Assembly: GCF_026213295.1 (NCBI RefSeq)
Contig: NC_079415.1
Location: 24,210,847-24,274,846 of the forward strand
Direction of reading: 5' to 3'
DNA: 64,000 nt
Source of the DNA: Gadus chalcogrammus
Taxonomy: Eukaryota; Chordata; Actinopteri; Gadiformes; Gadidae
In this document: positions 1 to 11,160 of the stretch, piece by piece
How positions within the stretch are numbered: the stretch's first letter is position 1
Layout of the letters: each line of letters opens with the position of its first letter
Position numbers and translations under genes: made by a program
Notes under the pieces: generated by a model
Database searches by the model: none
What the model was told of the DNA's origin: nothing
What the model saw: the letters and a program-made list of their open reading frames with translations, nothing else

Positions 1-125
1 CTTTTTGCTCAATAGCTTCTGAGTTATGGGACCCAGAGGCCCCAGACCAATTTAGACATGTTCTACTATGTGGTACGAACAACACACACCTCACTAAAAA
101 TTAATATTTTGCTCCTCCAGAAACC
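1..125 (-). repeat. Isolated inverted copy of the 168-bp satellite monomer
   Basis: The first 125 bases are the reverse complement of the satellite unit that is tandemly repeated from about 1060. It carries the same landmarks (GGTCTGGGGCCTCTGGGTCC, the CTCACTAAAAATTAATATTTTG block) in opposite orientation. The copy runs off the window edge, so a larger inverted array may lie to the left. Confidence 0.85.
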
Positions 126-829
126 CAGAAACCCCAGACCAATGCAGACCAACACAGCCTGACTACGAGAACATCAAATACCGACTGTTGGCCAAGGCAC
201 TTGAACGTCGGTGGCTGACGGGAAAGGTACCCTTCGGCGTAGTCTGCAGACGGAAATGGGGTGCTCCAGCAGCCGATTCACTCCTGTATTAACCCGACTA
301 CGTCTCCAATAGACGCTGTGAGCATCTCTCCTATTGGATGTTTTTTTGGATATTTTTCTGTGAAAATGGCGGAAATACTTTTTATTCTGGGTGGGTAAGA
401 TATTTATGCATAGTTACACTATTAAAATTGTTTACGTAAAAATTTTAGTGAGCGTTCCGCAGCATTGAGAAGAGCTGGAATAAATAAATAAATATGTTTA
501 TATATTTATTTATTATATACGGAGACCACCAGACTTCCTCGAAGCAACGAGAATGGTCTATTAAATTCAAAATGGGATTTAAGGGATACAGTGCCATACG
601 GTCCATCGCCATACGTCAATATGAATTAAATTCATAGAATTTACGAGTCGATGGTCAATGGTCGGATACAGATCTTGTTATAACGACAATTGAATAAAAG
701 CTATGGTCTACTTATAATATTATAACAAAATAATTGTACATTTAATTATTTATATAATATATATTTTAATATTTAATTAATTAAATACAATAACGTCTGT
801 AAACATGTGCCATGCCTAGGTTTTTTGGC
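126..829. other. AT-rich spacer, no gene seen
   Basis: No reading frame or exon-like segment stands out. The stretch is AT-rich, with short runs such as TTTATATATTTATTTATTA around 495-515 and an AT-only patch around 720-790. It separates the inverted satellite copy from the main array. Confidence 0.5.
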
Positions 830-1059
830 CTTTTCTTTTCAATGGGCCTGCGTCCACGTCACGTAACTCTCATGGTTGCTATGTCAGCCCCCTCTGCTCC
901 TTACATGGCTCCAAACCACGTGGGCGGCAACGGAGCTGCCGTCAATTATGTTGTTTTTGTCATAGGGTCCGCTGTTTAGGAAATAGACAGATATTCCAAG
1001 GTTTCCTTCGAAAGGCACCTTGGAATATGTATCTATTCCCTGCAGTTTAGACATAATTA
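830..1059. repeat. Dispersed repeat module shared with 15570-15800
   Basis: This segment (TCATGGTTGCTATG..., CCCCCTCT..TCCTTACATGG, GGAGCTGCCGTCAATT, GACAGATATTCCAAGG) recurs with modest divergence at 15570-15800. A short inverted repeat (ATTCCAAGG..CCTTGGAAT) lies near 990-1026. It is non-coding and probably part of an unidentified dispersed element in which the satellite array is embedded. Confidence 0.65.
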
Positions 1060-3505
1060 ATACAACATTGGTCAACATTGGTCTGGGGCCTCTGGGTCCC
1101 ATAACTCGGAAGCTATTGAGCAAAAAGCCGTCTTCCATAGGAAATGAATGGGATTCTTAAAATATTTAAATAAAATAGGAGGAGCAAAATATTAATTTTT
1201 AGTGAGGTGTGTGTTGTTAGTACCACATAGTAGAACAGGTCTAAATTGGTCTGGGGCCTCTGGGTCCCATAACTCGGAAGCTATTGAGCAAAAAGCCGTC
1301 TTCCATAGGAAATTAATGGGATTCTTAAAATATTTAAATAAAATAGGAGGAGCAAAATATTAATTTTTAGTGAGGTGTGTGTTGTTAGTACCACATAGTA
1401 GAACAGGTCTAAATTGGTCTGGGGCCTCTGGGTCACATAACTCGGAAGCTATTGAGCAAAAAGCCGTCTTCCATAGGAAATGAATGGGATTCTTAAAATA
1501 TTTAAATAAAATAGGAGGAGCAAAATATTAATTTTTAGTGAGGTGTGTGTTGTTAGTACCACATAGTAGGACAGGTCAACATTGGTCTGGGGCCACTGGC
1601 TCCCATAACTCGGAAGCTATTGAGCAAAAAGCCGTCTATAGGAAATGAATGGGATTCTTAAAATATTTAAATAAAATAGGAGGTGCAGAATATTATTTTT
1701 TAGTGAGGTGTGTGTTGTTAGTACCACATAGTAGAACAGGTCTAAATTGGTCTGGGGCCTCTGGGTCCCATAACTAGGAAGCTATTGAGCAAAAAGCCGT
1801 CTTCCATAGGAAATTAATGGGATTCTTAAAATATTTAAATAAAATAGGAGGAGCAAAATATTAATTTTTAGTGAGGTGTGTGTTGTTAGTACCACATAGT
1901 AGAACAGGTCTAAATTGGTCTGGGGCCTCTGGGTCCCATAACTAGGAAGCTATTGAGCAAAAAGCCGTCTTCCATAGGAAATGAATGGGATTCTTAAAAT
2001 ATTTAAATAAAATAGGAGGAGCAAAATATTAATTTTTAGTGAGGTGTGTGTTGTTAGTACCACATAGTAGAACAGGTCAACATTGGTCTGGGGCCTCTGG
2101 GTCCTATAACTCGGAAGCTATTGAGCAAAAAGCAATTTCCCATAGGAAATGAATGGGATTCTTAAAATATTTAAATAAAATAGGAGGAGCAAAATATTAT
2201 TTTTTAGTGAGGTGTGTGTTGTTAGTACCACATAGTAGAACAGGTCTAAATTGGTCTGGGGCCTCTGGGTCCCATAACTCGGAAGCTATTGAGCAAAAAG
2301 CCGTCTTCCATAGGAAATGAATGGGATTCTTAAAATATTTAAATAAAATAGGAGGAGCAAAATATTAATTTTTAGTGAGGTGTGTGTTGTTAGTACCACA
2401 TAGTAGAACAGGTCTAAATTGGTCTGGGGCCTCTGGGTCCCATAACTCGGAAGCTATTGAGCAAAAAGCAATTTCCCATAGGAAATGAATGGGATTCTTA
2501 AAATATTTAAATAAAATAGGAGGAGCAAAATATAAATTTTTAGTGAGGTGTGTGTTGTTAGTACCACATAGTAGGACAGGTCAACATTGGTCTGGGGCCT
2601 CTGGGTCCTATAACTCGGAAGCTATTGAGCAAAAAGCAATTTCCCATAGGAAATGAATGGGATTCTTAAAATATTTAAATTAAATAGGAGGTGCAAAATA
2701 TTAATTTTTAGTGAGGTGTGTGTTGTTAGTACCACATAGTAGAACAGGTCTAAATTGGTCAGGGGCCTCATGGTCCCATAACTCGGAAGCTATTGAGCAA
2801 AAAGCCGTCTTCCATAGGAAATGAATGGGATTCTTAAAATATTTAAATAAAATAGGAGGTGCAGAATATTAATTTTTAGTGAGGTGTGTGTTGTTAGTAC
2901 CACATAGTAGGACAGGTCAACATTGGTCTGGGGCCTCTGGGTCCTATAACTCGGAAGCTATTGAGCAAAATGCAATTTCCCATAGGAAATGAATGGGATT
3001 CTTAAAATATTTAAATAAAATAGGAGGAGCAAAATATTAATTTTTAGTGAGGTGTGTGTTGTTAGTACCACATAGTAGGACAGGTCAACATTGGTCTGGG
3101 GCCTCTGGGTCCTATAACTCGGAAGCTATTGAGCAAAAAGCAATTTCCCATAGGAAATGAATGGGATTCTTAAAATATTTAAATAAAATAGGAGGAGCAA
3201 AATATTAATTTTTAGTGAGGTGTCTGTTGTTAGTACCACATAGTAGGACAGGTGAACATTGGTCTGGGGCCTCTGGGTCCTATAACTCGGAAGCTATTGA
3301 GCAAAAAGCAATTTCCCATAGGAAATGAATGGGATTCTTAAAATATTTAAATAAAATAGGAGGAGCAAAATATTCATTTTTAGTGAGGTGTGTGTTGTTA
3401 GTACCACATAGTAGGACAGGTCAACATTGGTCTGGGGCCACTGGCTCCTATAACTCGGAAGCTATTGAGCAAAAAGCAATTTCCCATAGGAAATGAATGG
3501 CCGAA
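1060..3505 (+). repeat. Satellite array, 168-bp monomer, about 14-15 copies
   Basis: The landmark GGTCTGGGG occurs at 1080, 1248, 1416 and 1584 and so on to about 3428, a 168-bp period. Two monomer types alternate irregularly, differing at GCCGTCTTCCATAGG versus GCAATTTCCCATAGG. Other small differences (GAACAGGTCTAAATT versus GGACAGGTCAACATT) co-vary with type. Copies are nearly identical, so the array is young or homogenised. No frame is conserved across copies. Confidence 0.95.
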
Positions 3506-3539
3506 TATCTGTCGAATATCCAACTTCAAACTAACTTCA

Positions 3540-4345
3540 CCACGGTACCTCACCGGGTGCAAGTTAGCCTCCGGTTTGATATTCGCCGGATATTCGGTTT
3601 ACCACCCAATCGGATTCATCAACATAAGTGCAATACATTACGGGCTTAGTATGTTGAGGACGGTTTAGGACACCATATCGCGAAAAATCACAAACACATG
3701 TTGTCGCCATCGATGTCTGTGCAACTACGTCATTTAGGTTCTCTGGCTGCTACCTGTTTTAGGGACCGTCAACAAGTTACACTCACCGACTGGTGGCAGA
3801 GACACCATGGAATTGTTTCTGGAAATAAATCATATAAAATAACATAAAAATCACAAAAAAATACATTTTGTCACCTGATTGTAGTAGTAGTTGCCAATGG
3901 TGGGCTGCTACTTACTGCAGGTAACTTTGCTAATATATTGCATTATTGTTAAACGGGATGCAATTAATAATTTCAAATATAGTTTGGTAAATTTTTCGAA
4001 TATTAAACTATTAACTGCATTATGATTAACTATATTGCAATATATTTGTGTGATTCATTTCCTGAAACAATTCCATGGTAACGTCTCTGCCAACAGTCGG
4101 TGAGTGTAATTTGTTGACGGTCCCTAAAACAGGTAGCAGCCAGAACGTAAATGACGTTGTTGCACAGACATTGATGGCGACAACATGTGTTTGTTATTTT
4201 TCGCGATACGGTGTCCTAAACCGTCCTCAACATACTAAGCCCGTAATGTATTGCACTTATGTTGATGAATCCGATTGGGTGGTAAACCGAATATCCGGCG
4301 AATATCAAACCGGAGGCTAACTTGCACCTGTTGAGGTGGCATGCT
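3540..4345. repeat. Foldback element with about 280-bp inverted arms
   Basis: The left arm (about 3545-3835) and right arm (about 4045-4340) are reverse complements at roughly 85-90% by eye. Paired landmarks are CCGGTTTGATATTCGCCGGA with its complement near 4295, and CCATGGAATTGTTTC near 3806 with GAAACAATTCCATGG near 4064. The loop is about 210 bp and AT-rich. It abuts the satellite end directly. No transposase frame is present, so it is probably a non-autonomous foldback element or MITE. Confidence 0.85.
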
Positions 4346-4354
4346 CCGGTAGAG

Positions 4355-4595
4355 CTGCTCTTTAGCATCGCGCTAACCGGGGCTAACAGAGCCTGTCTCT
4401 TCCCGTCCTACTAACTGTACTTATGGGAGAGAGCCCGATTAAATCCGGATATTTTAATAAATTGGGTGTTATAGGTTTTAGACAACATGTCCGAGTTATT
4501 TGAATGACAGAAGCTCCGCTAGCTCGATGCTAAATGGCTAACCGGAGCTAACGGCCTGTCCCCTCCCGTCCTATTAACTGTATTTATGGCTATGC
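4355..4595 (+). repeat. Two direct copies of a ~75-bp segment
   Basis: GCTAACCGG(G/A)GCTAAC..GCCTGTC..CCCGTCCTA.TAACTGTA.TTATGG occurs near 4370-4425 and again near 4530-4590. Copies are about 80-90% alike. The function is unknown. Confidence 0.6.
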
Positions 4596-4750
4596 CTTTT
4601 TCTCTTTTCAATATGACCAAACACAATGGCCAGAGGACCAGCATCCTTTCTTAACTGATAAACAAAATAATCTTTGAGTTCTACATGTTCTAGAAATGTT
4701 CATTCATTGACAGTCCTAATGTTTATTTTCTTGTCTTCTGATTCTTGAAG

Positions 4751-4947
4751 GGGAGATTTGGAGGTACCTGGTCAGGTCTTGGTCAGCCTTCAAATCCCAG
4801 ATGTGGAGACTGCAGGGATACCTCACAGAGAAGACACTAAAGAGTCATCTCTCATTCATCGAGTGGACTCATTGGTTTCCGAATGACCACAAAGATGCTC
4901 CCATAGGCAGATTGCTGCATGGCATTCACCACTTATTCAAATTGTAG
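4751..4947 (+). CDS. Possible terminal coding exon of unrecognised protein
   Basis: About 65 codons are open in one frame to a TAG at 4945-4947, preceded by an AG at 4749-4750. The translation is rich in W, H and L (it includes IWRYLVRSWSAFKSQMW and SFIEWTHWFPNDHKDAP), a composition unlike random translation of AT-rich spacer. I do not recognise the family. No upstream exon or start was identified, so it may be the last exon of a transposon or a decayed gene. Confidence is low. Confidence 0.25.
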
Positions 4948-5209
4948 AGGTTGAAGCAGTCTTCCTTGTGGTCACTTGCCATAACACTGTCATGTGTTTT
5001 ATGAAAACACCATCAGTAACATTTAAATTGAGTTGATGTGGACGGCTCTTTTTTTTGGCCAATTTCTTCAGTGTTCAGTGCCTGTTTGTGAGATATGCAT
5101 TTGTTTGAAAGATAAGCCCTTGATTTTGTTTAATTTTAATGTCTTTCATCAACAGTGGTTTGGGGTTTTATAATAACAATTAAAGTGCTTAACTACTGGT
5201 GAACGATGT
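4948..5209. other. Spacer, nothing recognised
   Basis: AT-rich sequence between the possible exon and the 170-bp array. No repeat or gene is seen. Confidence 0.4.
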
Positions 5210-6330
5210 TGCAGAACATATATGGTTTGTGTTGATTGCATGGAAAAGGGAATAACCAGTTACAACTTATATGGTAAGAGCCTGGTAATACCATGGAAAC
5301 AAACGAGGCTTCCTTTTACAGTACAGTTTCAGCTTAATTACTGGGTAAATTGTCGTGTTTTACTTGGTAACGTCGCAGAACGTACATGGTACAAGTTTGT
5401 GTTGACTGCATGGAAAAGGGAATAATGTATTACAAATTATATGGTAAGAAGCTGGTAATACCATGGAAACAAACAAGGCTTCCTTTTACAGTACAGTTTC
5501 AGCTTAATTACTGGGTAAATTGTCGTGTTTTACTTGGTAACGTCGCAGAACGTACATGGTACAAGTTTGTGTTGACTGCATGGAAAAGGGAATTATGTAT
5601 TACAAATTATATGGTAAGAACCTGGTAATACCATGGAAACAAACGAGGCTTCCTTTTACAGTACAGTTTCAGCTTAATTACTGGGTAAATTGGTGTGTTT
5701 TACTTAGTAACGTCGCAGAACGTACATGGTACAAGTTTGTGTTGACTGCATGGAAAAGGGAATAATGTATTACAAATTATATGGTAAGAAGCTGGTAATA
5801 CCATGGAAACAAACAAGGCTTCCTTTTACAGTACAGTTTCAGCTTAATTACTGGGTAAATTGTCGTGTTTTACTTGGTAACGTCGCAGAACGTACATGGT
5901 ACAAGTTTGTGTTGACTGCATGGAAAAGGGAATTATGTATTACAAATTATATGGTAAGAACCTGGTAATACCATGGAAACAAACGAGGCTTCCTTTTACA
6001 GTACAGTTTCAGCTTAATTACTGGGTAAATTGGTGTGTTTTACTTGGTAACGTCGCAGAACGTACATGGTACAAGTTTGTGTTGACTGCATGGAAAAGGG
6101 AATAATGTATTACAAATTATATGGTAAGAACCTGGTAATACCATGGAAACAAACGAGGCTTCCTTTTACAGTACAGTTTCAGCTTAATTACTGGGTAAAT
6201 TGGTGTGTTTTACTTGGTAACGTCGCTGAACGTACATGGTACAAGTTTGTGTTGACTGCATGGACAATGGAATGTATCTTATAAATGATATGGTAAGAAC
6301 CTGGTAATACCATGGAAACAAACGGCTTCG
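5210..6330 (+). repeat. 170-bp tandem array with 340-bp higher-order period
   Basis: About 6.5 monomers of 170 bp (landmark CATGGTACAAGTTTGTGTTG at 5384, 5554, 5724, 5894 and 6064). Internal variants alternate. The monomers starting at about 5384 and 5724 share AAGAAGCTGG/AACAAGGC/TTGTCGTG. Those starting at about 5554 and 5894 share AATTATG/AAGAACCTGG/AACGAGGC/TTGGTGTG. This gives an AB-AB higher-order unit of 340 bp. The short frames starting in each monomer are products of the repeat. Because 170 is not a multiple of 3 they do not join, so I do not call them genes. Confidence 0.95.
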
Positions 6331-6648
6331 TGCCCAGTATTTAAGAAGATGTACCATGACACCAGAGGAAAACTTCCTGCAGAGGTTGTTACCAGGTAAG
6401 TAATTCCATAGTGGTAAATTGAATAAACCCTTTCTAAATGGGTGTAGCTATGAATAATAACTAAGAAAAAGTATTTTATTGGAAAGTACTATGCTAATTT
6501 CTAGATAGTACATCTTTACATTTGGGCTGTTACCAACATAAACCTTGGATAATAGGTTTTTCTAAGAATTGGTTGCCTAATTTCCTAGGAAGTACACAAT
6601 ATCGGAGTTATTACCAACCTAAAACAGTTACAACTACACGCTACTTAG

Positions 6649-7010
6649 TTGAGTTGATGGGTAATAGTGGAGGTTTTACTTGGTACATCAGCTGTAATTC
6701 CTCTGTATTTACCTTCTTATTACCAGTGGTAATTACACAGTAATACACTATAATTTACCGAATAATTCCTCTGTATTTACCTTCTTATTACCAGTGGTAA
6801 TTACCCAGTAATACACTATGATTTACCGGGTAACTACCTCTGTATTTACCTTCTTATTACCAGTGGTAATTACCCAGTAATACACTATGATTTACCATGT
6901 ATTTACCGGGTAACTACCTCTGTATTTACCTTCTTATTACCAGTGGTAATTACCCAGTAATACACTATAATTTACCATGCATGTACCGGGTAAATACCTA
7001 GTAATTAGGG
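6649..7010 (+). repeat. Minisatellite-bearing dispersed element, copy 1
   Basis: It begins with TTGAGTTGATGGGTAATAG and continues into about 70-bp tandem units (CCTCTGTATTTACCTTCTTA, TTACCAGTGGTAATTACCCA, GTAATACACTATGATTTACC). The same left boundary and units recur at 11545-11884, so the minisatellite travels as part of an element. Each unit holds a palindromic core (TTACCAGTGGTAA). Confidence 0.85.
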
Positions 7011-8312
7011 GACTGTAAAAGGAAGGGTTACCAAATTTTCAGTGTTGGTGTTAATCAACAGGGTGCAGTGTTATTTTAACGCCGTATTGATCATAATGTA
7101 CACCAGGAGAGTTTTTTGATGAAAGTGTTGGTGTAGATTTCGGTCGTTAGGGGATTCTCACACCGTGAGTGTTGATTTGACCACACCCCCACATTTCACA
7201 TTTGCAAAGAAGCGCCATCCAGAGCTGATCCAGAACTTTCGGTAGCCATCTTTCTAACCGCTGTGGTAAGTTAAACTTGGTTAGGGTTAATGTTGTGCGG
7301 TTGATAAACGCTTAAATAATTCGAAAAACTTAGTTTGTTTGCTTTTGTATGGATATATGCTGTCTGTTACTTTCTAATCCCATTTTAAATAGATTTTTGT
7401 CGAACTGGCGATTGCTAGCATAAACTTGGTAAAGATGGTAGCTAATTTTCACTCCGGCTGTCGAGAGTACAATATCAGTAATATCTGAGATTTTTTTTTA
7501 ATTAAATGTGCTTGTCTTTCTTTTTACTCGCAAACATCGAAAATATAAGTTTCACTTTGCTGACGAATAAACTGAGGAGAGCCGGAGAGGGTGGGCACTG
7601 GGCACAGTCGAGGAAGGAGAGGACAGGTGAGTTTTCGCTATCACTCATAAGGAGAAGTTAATAATACCTAGTATCTTTTTGAAATTAAGGGAGTAGTATA
7701 TGTAGATAGATTTATGCTTAGTCATAGCCGCAACAAACTCTGGTAGTTGTTATCTCAATGCTGGAGTTACACAGTGCAGTTGGCCCGCTGCGGCCACGAC
7801 TGCCAGCCTTCACCAACGCGCGCTGCACGCGGTGCGGTATAGGAGGTCTGCCTGGACCTGCTCCACGGTGCGGGTTATCTCATACCGGTGCGGTATGAGA
7901 TAACCCGACGGCGTGTAGCCGTGAACTACGCTCGTAGAAACTGTAAGTAACTGCAATAAAACGGCACAGATATTTTTTTATATGCTCTGTAGCTCGCTAG
8001 CTCAGCAGCAGCTTACAGCATGTTGGCTAACTCTTACAAACAAGCTTAACAAAAAGCTGTCTGTATGTCCTTTCTGTTTAGCTTAGTTTGCCTGTATAGC
8101 GCTGTTGACTATCAGCAGCAGCACAGACAGGCTCACAGGAGCACAGGAGGACAGATAAGAGGAGAGGAGGAATAATCATGTTCTTCATTCTTAACTTCAG
8201 TCCTCCCTTTTAAACCAACTATTTTGTCTTGTTTAATCATGTGCATGCTGTTTTATGCTTTTTAGAATGTGTTTTATTTATTTATATATAAATGCCATTC
8301 TTTCCTTTGAAG
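7011..8312 (+). other. Upstream region of the PB1-like gene with possible 5' exons
   Basis: No long frame is present. Two sites resemble splice donors of non-coding 5' exons: CGCTGTG|GTAAGTTAAA (exon ending near 7265) and GAGGACAG|GTGAGTTTTC (exon ending near 7626). A GC-rich palindromic patch occurs near 7855-7910 (GTGCGGTATGAGATAACCCG with its complement). These are proposals based on position and donor sequence only. Confidence 0.3.
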
Positions 8313-8748
8313 GTGGAGACATGCTGGTTCCTGTCGAATATAAGGGGGTGAGCAAATGGGTCAGGGTACCAAAGGTGGAGGAGGTCTTCAGTTTCTCTGA
8401 ATTTTTACAAGGAGGTAACTAAAGTGTCAAGCTTTATCCATGTCTTCTGGTTTTACAATGTTGTATGTGTAACTTACTTGGAAGTTATGCTATAATCCAA
8501 ATTGTCTTTTGTTTTAGTGCTGGCAAAATTCAATTTGTCAGGTTTTACTGCTTTGATGCTCAAGGATTCTGCAGGAGTTGAAGTGGATTCTGACATCTTT
8601 GATGAGCTTTTGAAGTCATCTCAGGTGTCCTTCAAGGCCTGCACTGAAGATTGCAATGGTAAGAAAACGCAACCTTATATTTCTCATAACTATTTTAAAT
8701 GTAATAATTTATATCCAAAATAGTTATATTGTCAAACTTTAAAATATA

Positions 8749-8749
<1 letters not shown>

Positions 8750-8834
<85 letters not shown>
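8750..8834 (+). repeat. (TG)n microsatellite abutting a splice acceptor
   Basis: About 42 TG repeats run directly into the acceptor GTGTCTAG at 8831-8838 of exon 3 of the PB1-like gene, replacing a normal polypyrimidine tract. Confidence 0.97.
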
Positions 8835-8835
<1 letters not shown>

Positions 8836-9643
8836 TAGACAACAGTGTTGGAGAGTCTTCAGAGGGCTCATCCTTATCTGATTGGTCACCATCACGTGCA
8901 TCCCATGGGGCATCTTCAAGCTCAGACTCAACAATTATAGCTCGAAGAAAACGGCTGATTGAAGGACCCCCTGACAGCAGCAATGCTCGCGATGTAAGTG
9001 ACCTTTTAAACTAAGGTCTGAAGCTGCAGATAATAAATGAGTATTTGTTTAAAAAAGAAAAAAAACATCTCTGCAAAAGGGGCAACACACCAGAGAAGAA
9101 ATGTATTGGTCTAACCCCATGCCAGGGGACTACAGATGAAAAATAGCCTTTTGGCTAATTCTGGCATTTTTAACCCATGTATGATGATGTGTTTTATTAA
9201 TTTAAACTGAAATAAACTGAATTGAATTGAATTCAAATATGTTCTTGTCGTCTACCTGAAATGTTTGAATGCTAGGCAATTGTTGTTTCAAATTGTCGAT
9301 GCAGTGACCAAAATAATCACAGAATACGAGAAAACAAAGAGTCTGTCGGATGGTACAAGAAGAAGGATGATCAACATACTTGTGGCTGACATGGTAGAGA
9401 GCCATGGGTAAGTATTGCACACTTATAAACACATATTGATTTTACCAATGTTCATAATATAATATTTTACAATTTCTGTGTTCAATTCAAATATATATTT
9501 TTCTATCATGATTACAGTAATAATAATGATTACTATTAATATTGACAACAGCACAACAAAAGCAAAATGTACACAGCACATTCTCAGTCTTTGTGCTGCA
9601 TAATCCAAGTCTTATGGTACGGCCACTAGGGGTGTAACCGGGT

Positions 9644-10548
9644 CAGTGACGTGCGGTGAAGTCAGTAAGTGGGTAGGCACTGAGATTTTTGTGTCCCACT
9701 CCGCCCCTGCATAAATAAAAAAAAATCAAATCAGGATGACATATCGTCTATTACTCTCACTCTCCCACACGCACGCACACACACATCATCAGAATACAAC
9801 CACTGTATCCTTAATTGTTCTGCCATCCTTAGGGATGGCAGAACAGCCGCTGACTGGTGGCACAGCCACAAAGCCAATCATTTTTCTCGTACCAATCCGT
9901 TTGAAACGAGCGAACAATTTTCGGTCCCTTTTTCTGCAAGAGTGCATCAAGTGTTGGCATAGGCCTCCCTTTTGCCAGTAGCTCATTTTTGCTAGTAAAG
10001 TTGAGTTTAGAGAAATTTCTTAGCTCTAAAATATCGGTAGATATTTTTACACTGCTGTCATTTTAACTTTTTGAGTTTAGCGGGGATTACGCGTAGCCGG
10101 TGTAATGACGTCAGCTGCGCAAATGTCCAGTAATATCTCGATTTCGATTGGTCCATGTTTGATACGTAGCGTAGATGATTACTGGCATAACATATTTACG
10201 TACAAAGGCACAGCAGAGTTGTGCCTTTCGGCGTAGATGTTAAAGAATACAGGATCGAAGTGCGCATGCGCCACATCAGTTTTTCGTTGCCGTTCACAAT
10301 GAATGGACAGCAAAGGCATTGCTTATTCTACCGGTTTTTTGTATTTGATGTTGCGTAACTGATACAATTGTCATCGTAACGTCTAAACAATTGGAATAAC
10401 GTATATATTGCATATATAAAACACAAGAATACTCGGTACAAATACAAATACAAGTTTATTAAATAAAATTATTTAATAAACATTTTTACGTTTGAATTTT
10501 GTCAGGGTAGGCAGTGCCTACCTTGCCTACCCTGACTGCACGTCACTG
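9644..10548. mobile_element. Non-autonomous hAT element with 8-bp TSD
   Basis: Termini begin CAGTGACGTGC on both strands. The insertion is flanked by a perfect 8-bp TSD, AACCGGGT (9636-9643 and 10549-10556), the hallmark of hAT. The 905-bp body has no transposase frame. It includes GTAGGCACTG near the left end and TAGGCAGTGCCTACC near the right. Confidence 0.88.
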
Positions 10549-10984
10549 AACCGGGTACACGTGTACACGTGTAACCGGTTAGTAAATCATAACCGTTTAG
10601 GAAAAATCAGTAAACGAAAACCGAAAAAATAAATTAAAAAAATAACACATACTATTTATTTAGCGATTAATAAAGCTACAAATGTTCCACTTGGACAACA
10701 TTAAGGAGCTAATAAATGCATGCGATAAATGTTGGGTAACTGAACACCGGGCATTAGGCTACACGGGTCTTCTCAATGGCGTGGAAGGCTCCGTTCTATT
10801 TCATGTAGGCTACGCCGTCTAGGCTTCGCCTTATGGGCTTGTCCCGTGCGCGCGCAACCCCAGCGTCTTTGGTTGCTACCAAAGACGTTCGGCGGACTAT
10901 TTCTCTGCTGATCAACACTACGAATGCTGGTAACGAATTATAAATTGTAAAAAGACACACCATGTGAAGTTTTTTTTTTTCGTT

Positions 10985-11160
10985 TTGGCAAGTAGCCGTG
11001 TAATAAGCGGGATAATGTAGCCTATAGAACGTCGCCGGTCATTATCGAAAATAAGCCCCTTCAGGGCGAAGCAAGACACCTCCGCTGTGCGTCGGTGTCC
11101 TGTTCGCCCTGTCGGTGCTTATTTTCCCGATAATGACCGGCGTTCTATACATTATCCCTT
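10985..11160. repeat. Perfect-stem hairpin repeat, copy 1
   Basis: Arms ATAGAACGTCGCCGGTCATTATCG..AATAAGC and GCTTATTTTC..GATAATGACCGGCGTTCTAT, plus an inner CAGGGCGAA/TTCGCCCTG pair, fold around ACACCTCCGCTGTGCGTCGGTGT. A second copy lies at 14450-14605, and flanking sequence of copy 1 recurs inverted near 61258-61340. Probably a MITE fragment. Confidence 0.75.

Noticed and set aside
1060..3505. Regular repeats that might suggest a CRISPR array
   Set aside because: Monomers are contiguous 168-bp units without unique spacers, in a eukaryotic context.
5222..6284. Six overlapping 67-80 codon frames with nearly the same translation
   Set aside because: They arise because each 170-bp tandem monomer contains the same ATG. 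The period is not a multiple of 3, they overlap each other, and there is no independent sign of coding.
8695..9014. Frames made of Cys-Val or His-Thr repeats
   Set aside because: Translations of the TG/CA microsatellite; only the non-repeat part (8839-8993) is a plausible exon. The same applies to repeat frames near 15.2, 26.4, 29.9, 53.8, 54.6, 55.8 and 57.5 kb.
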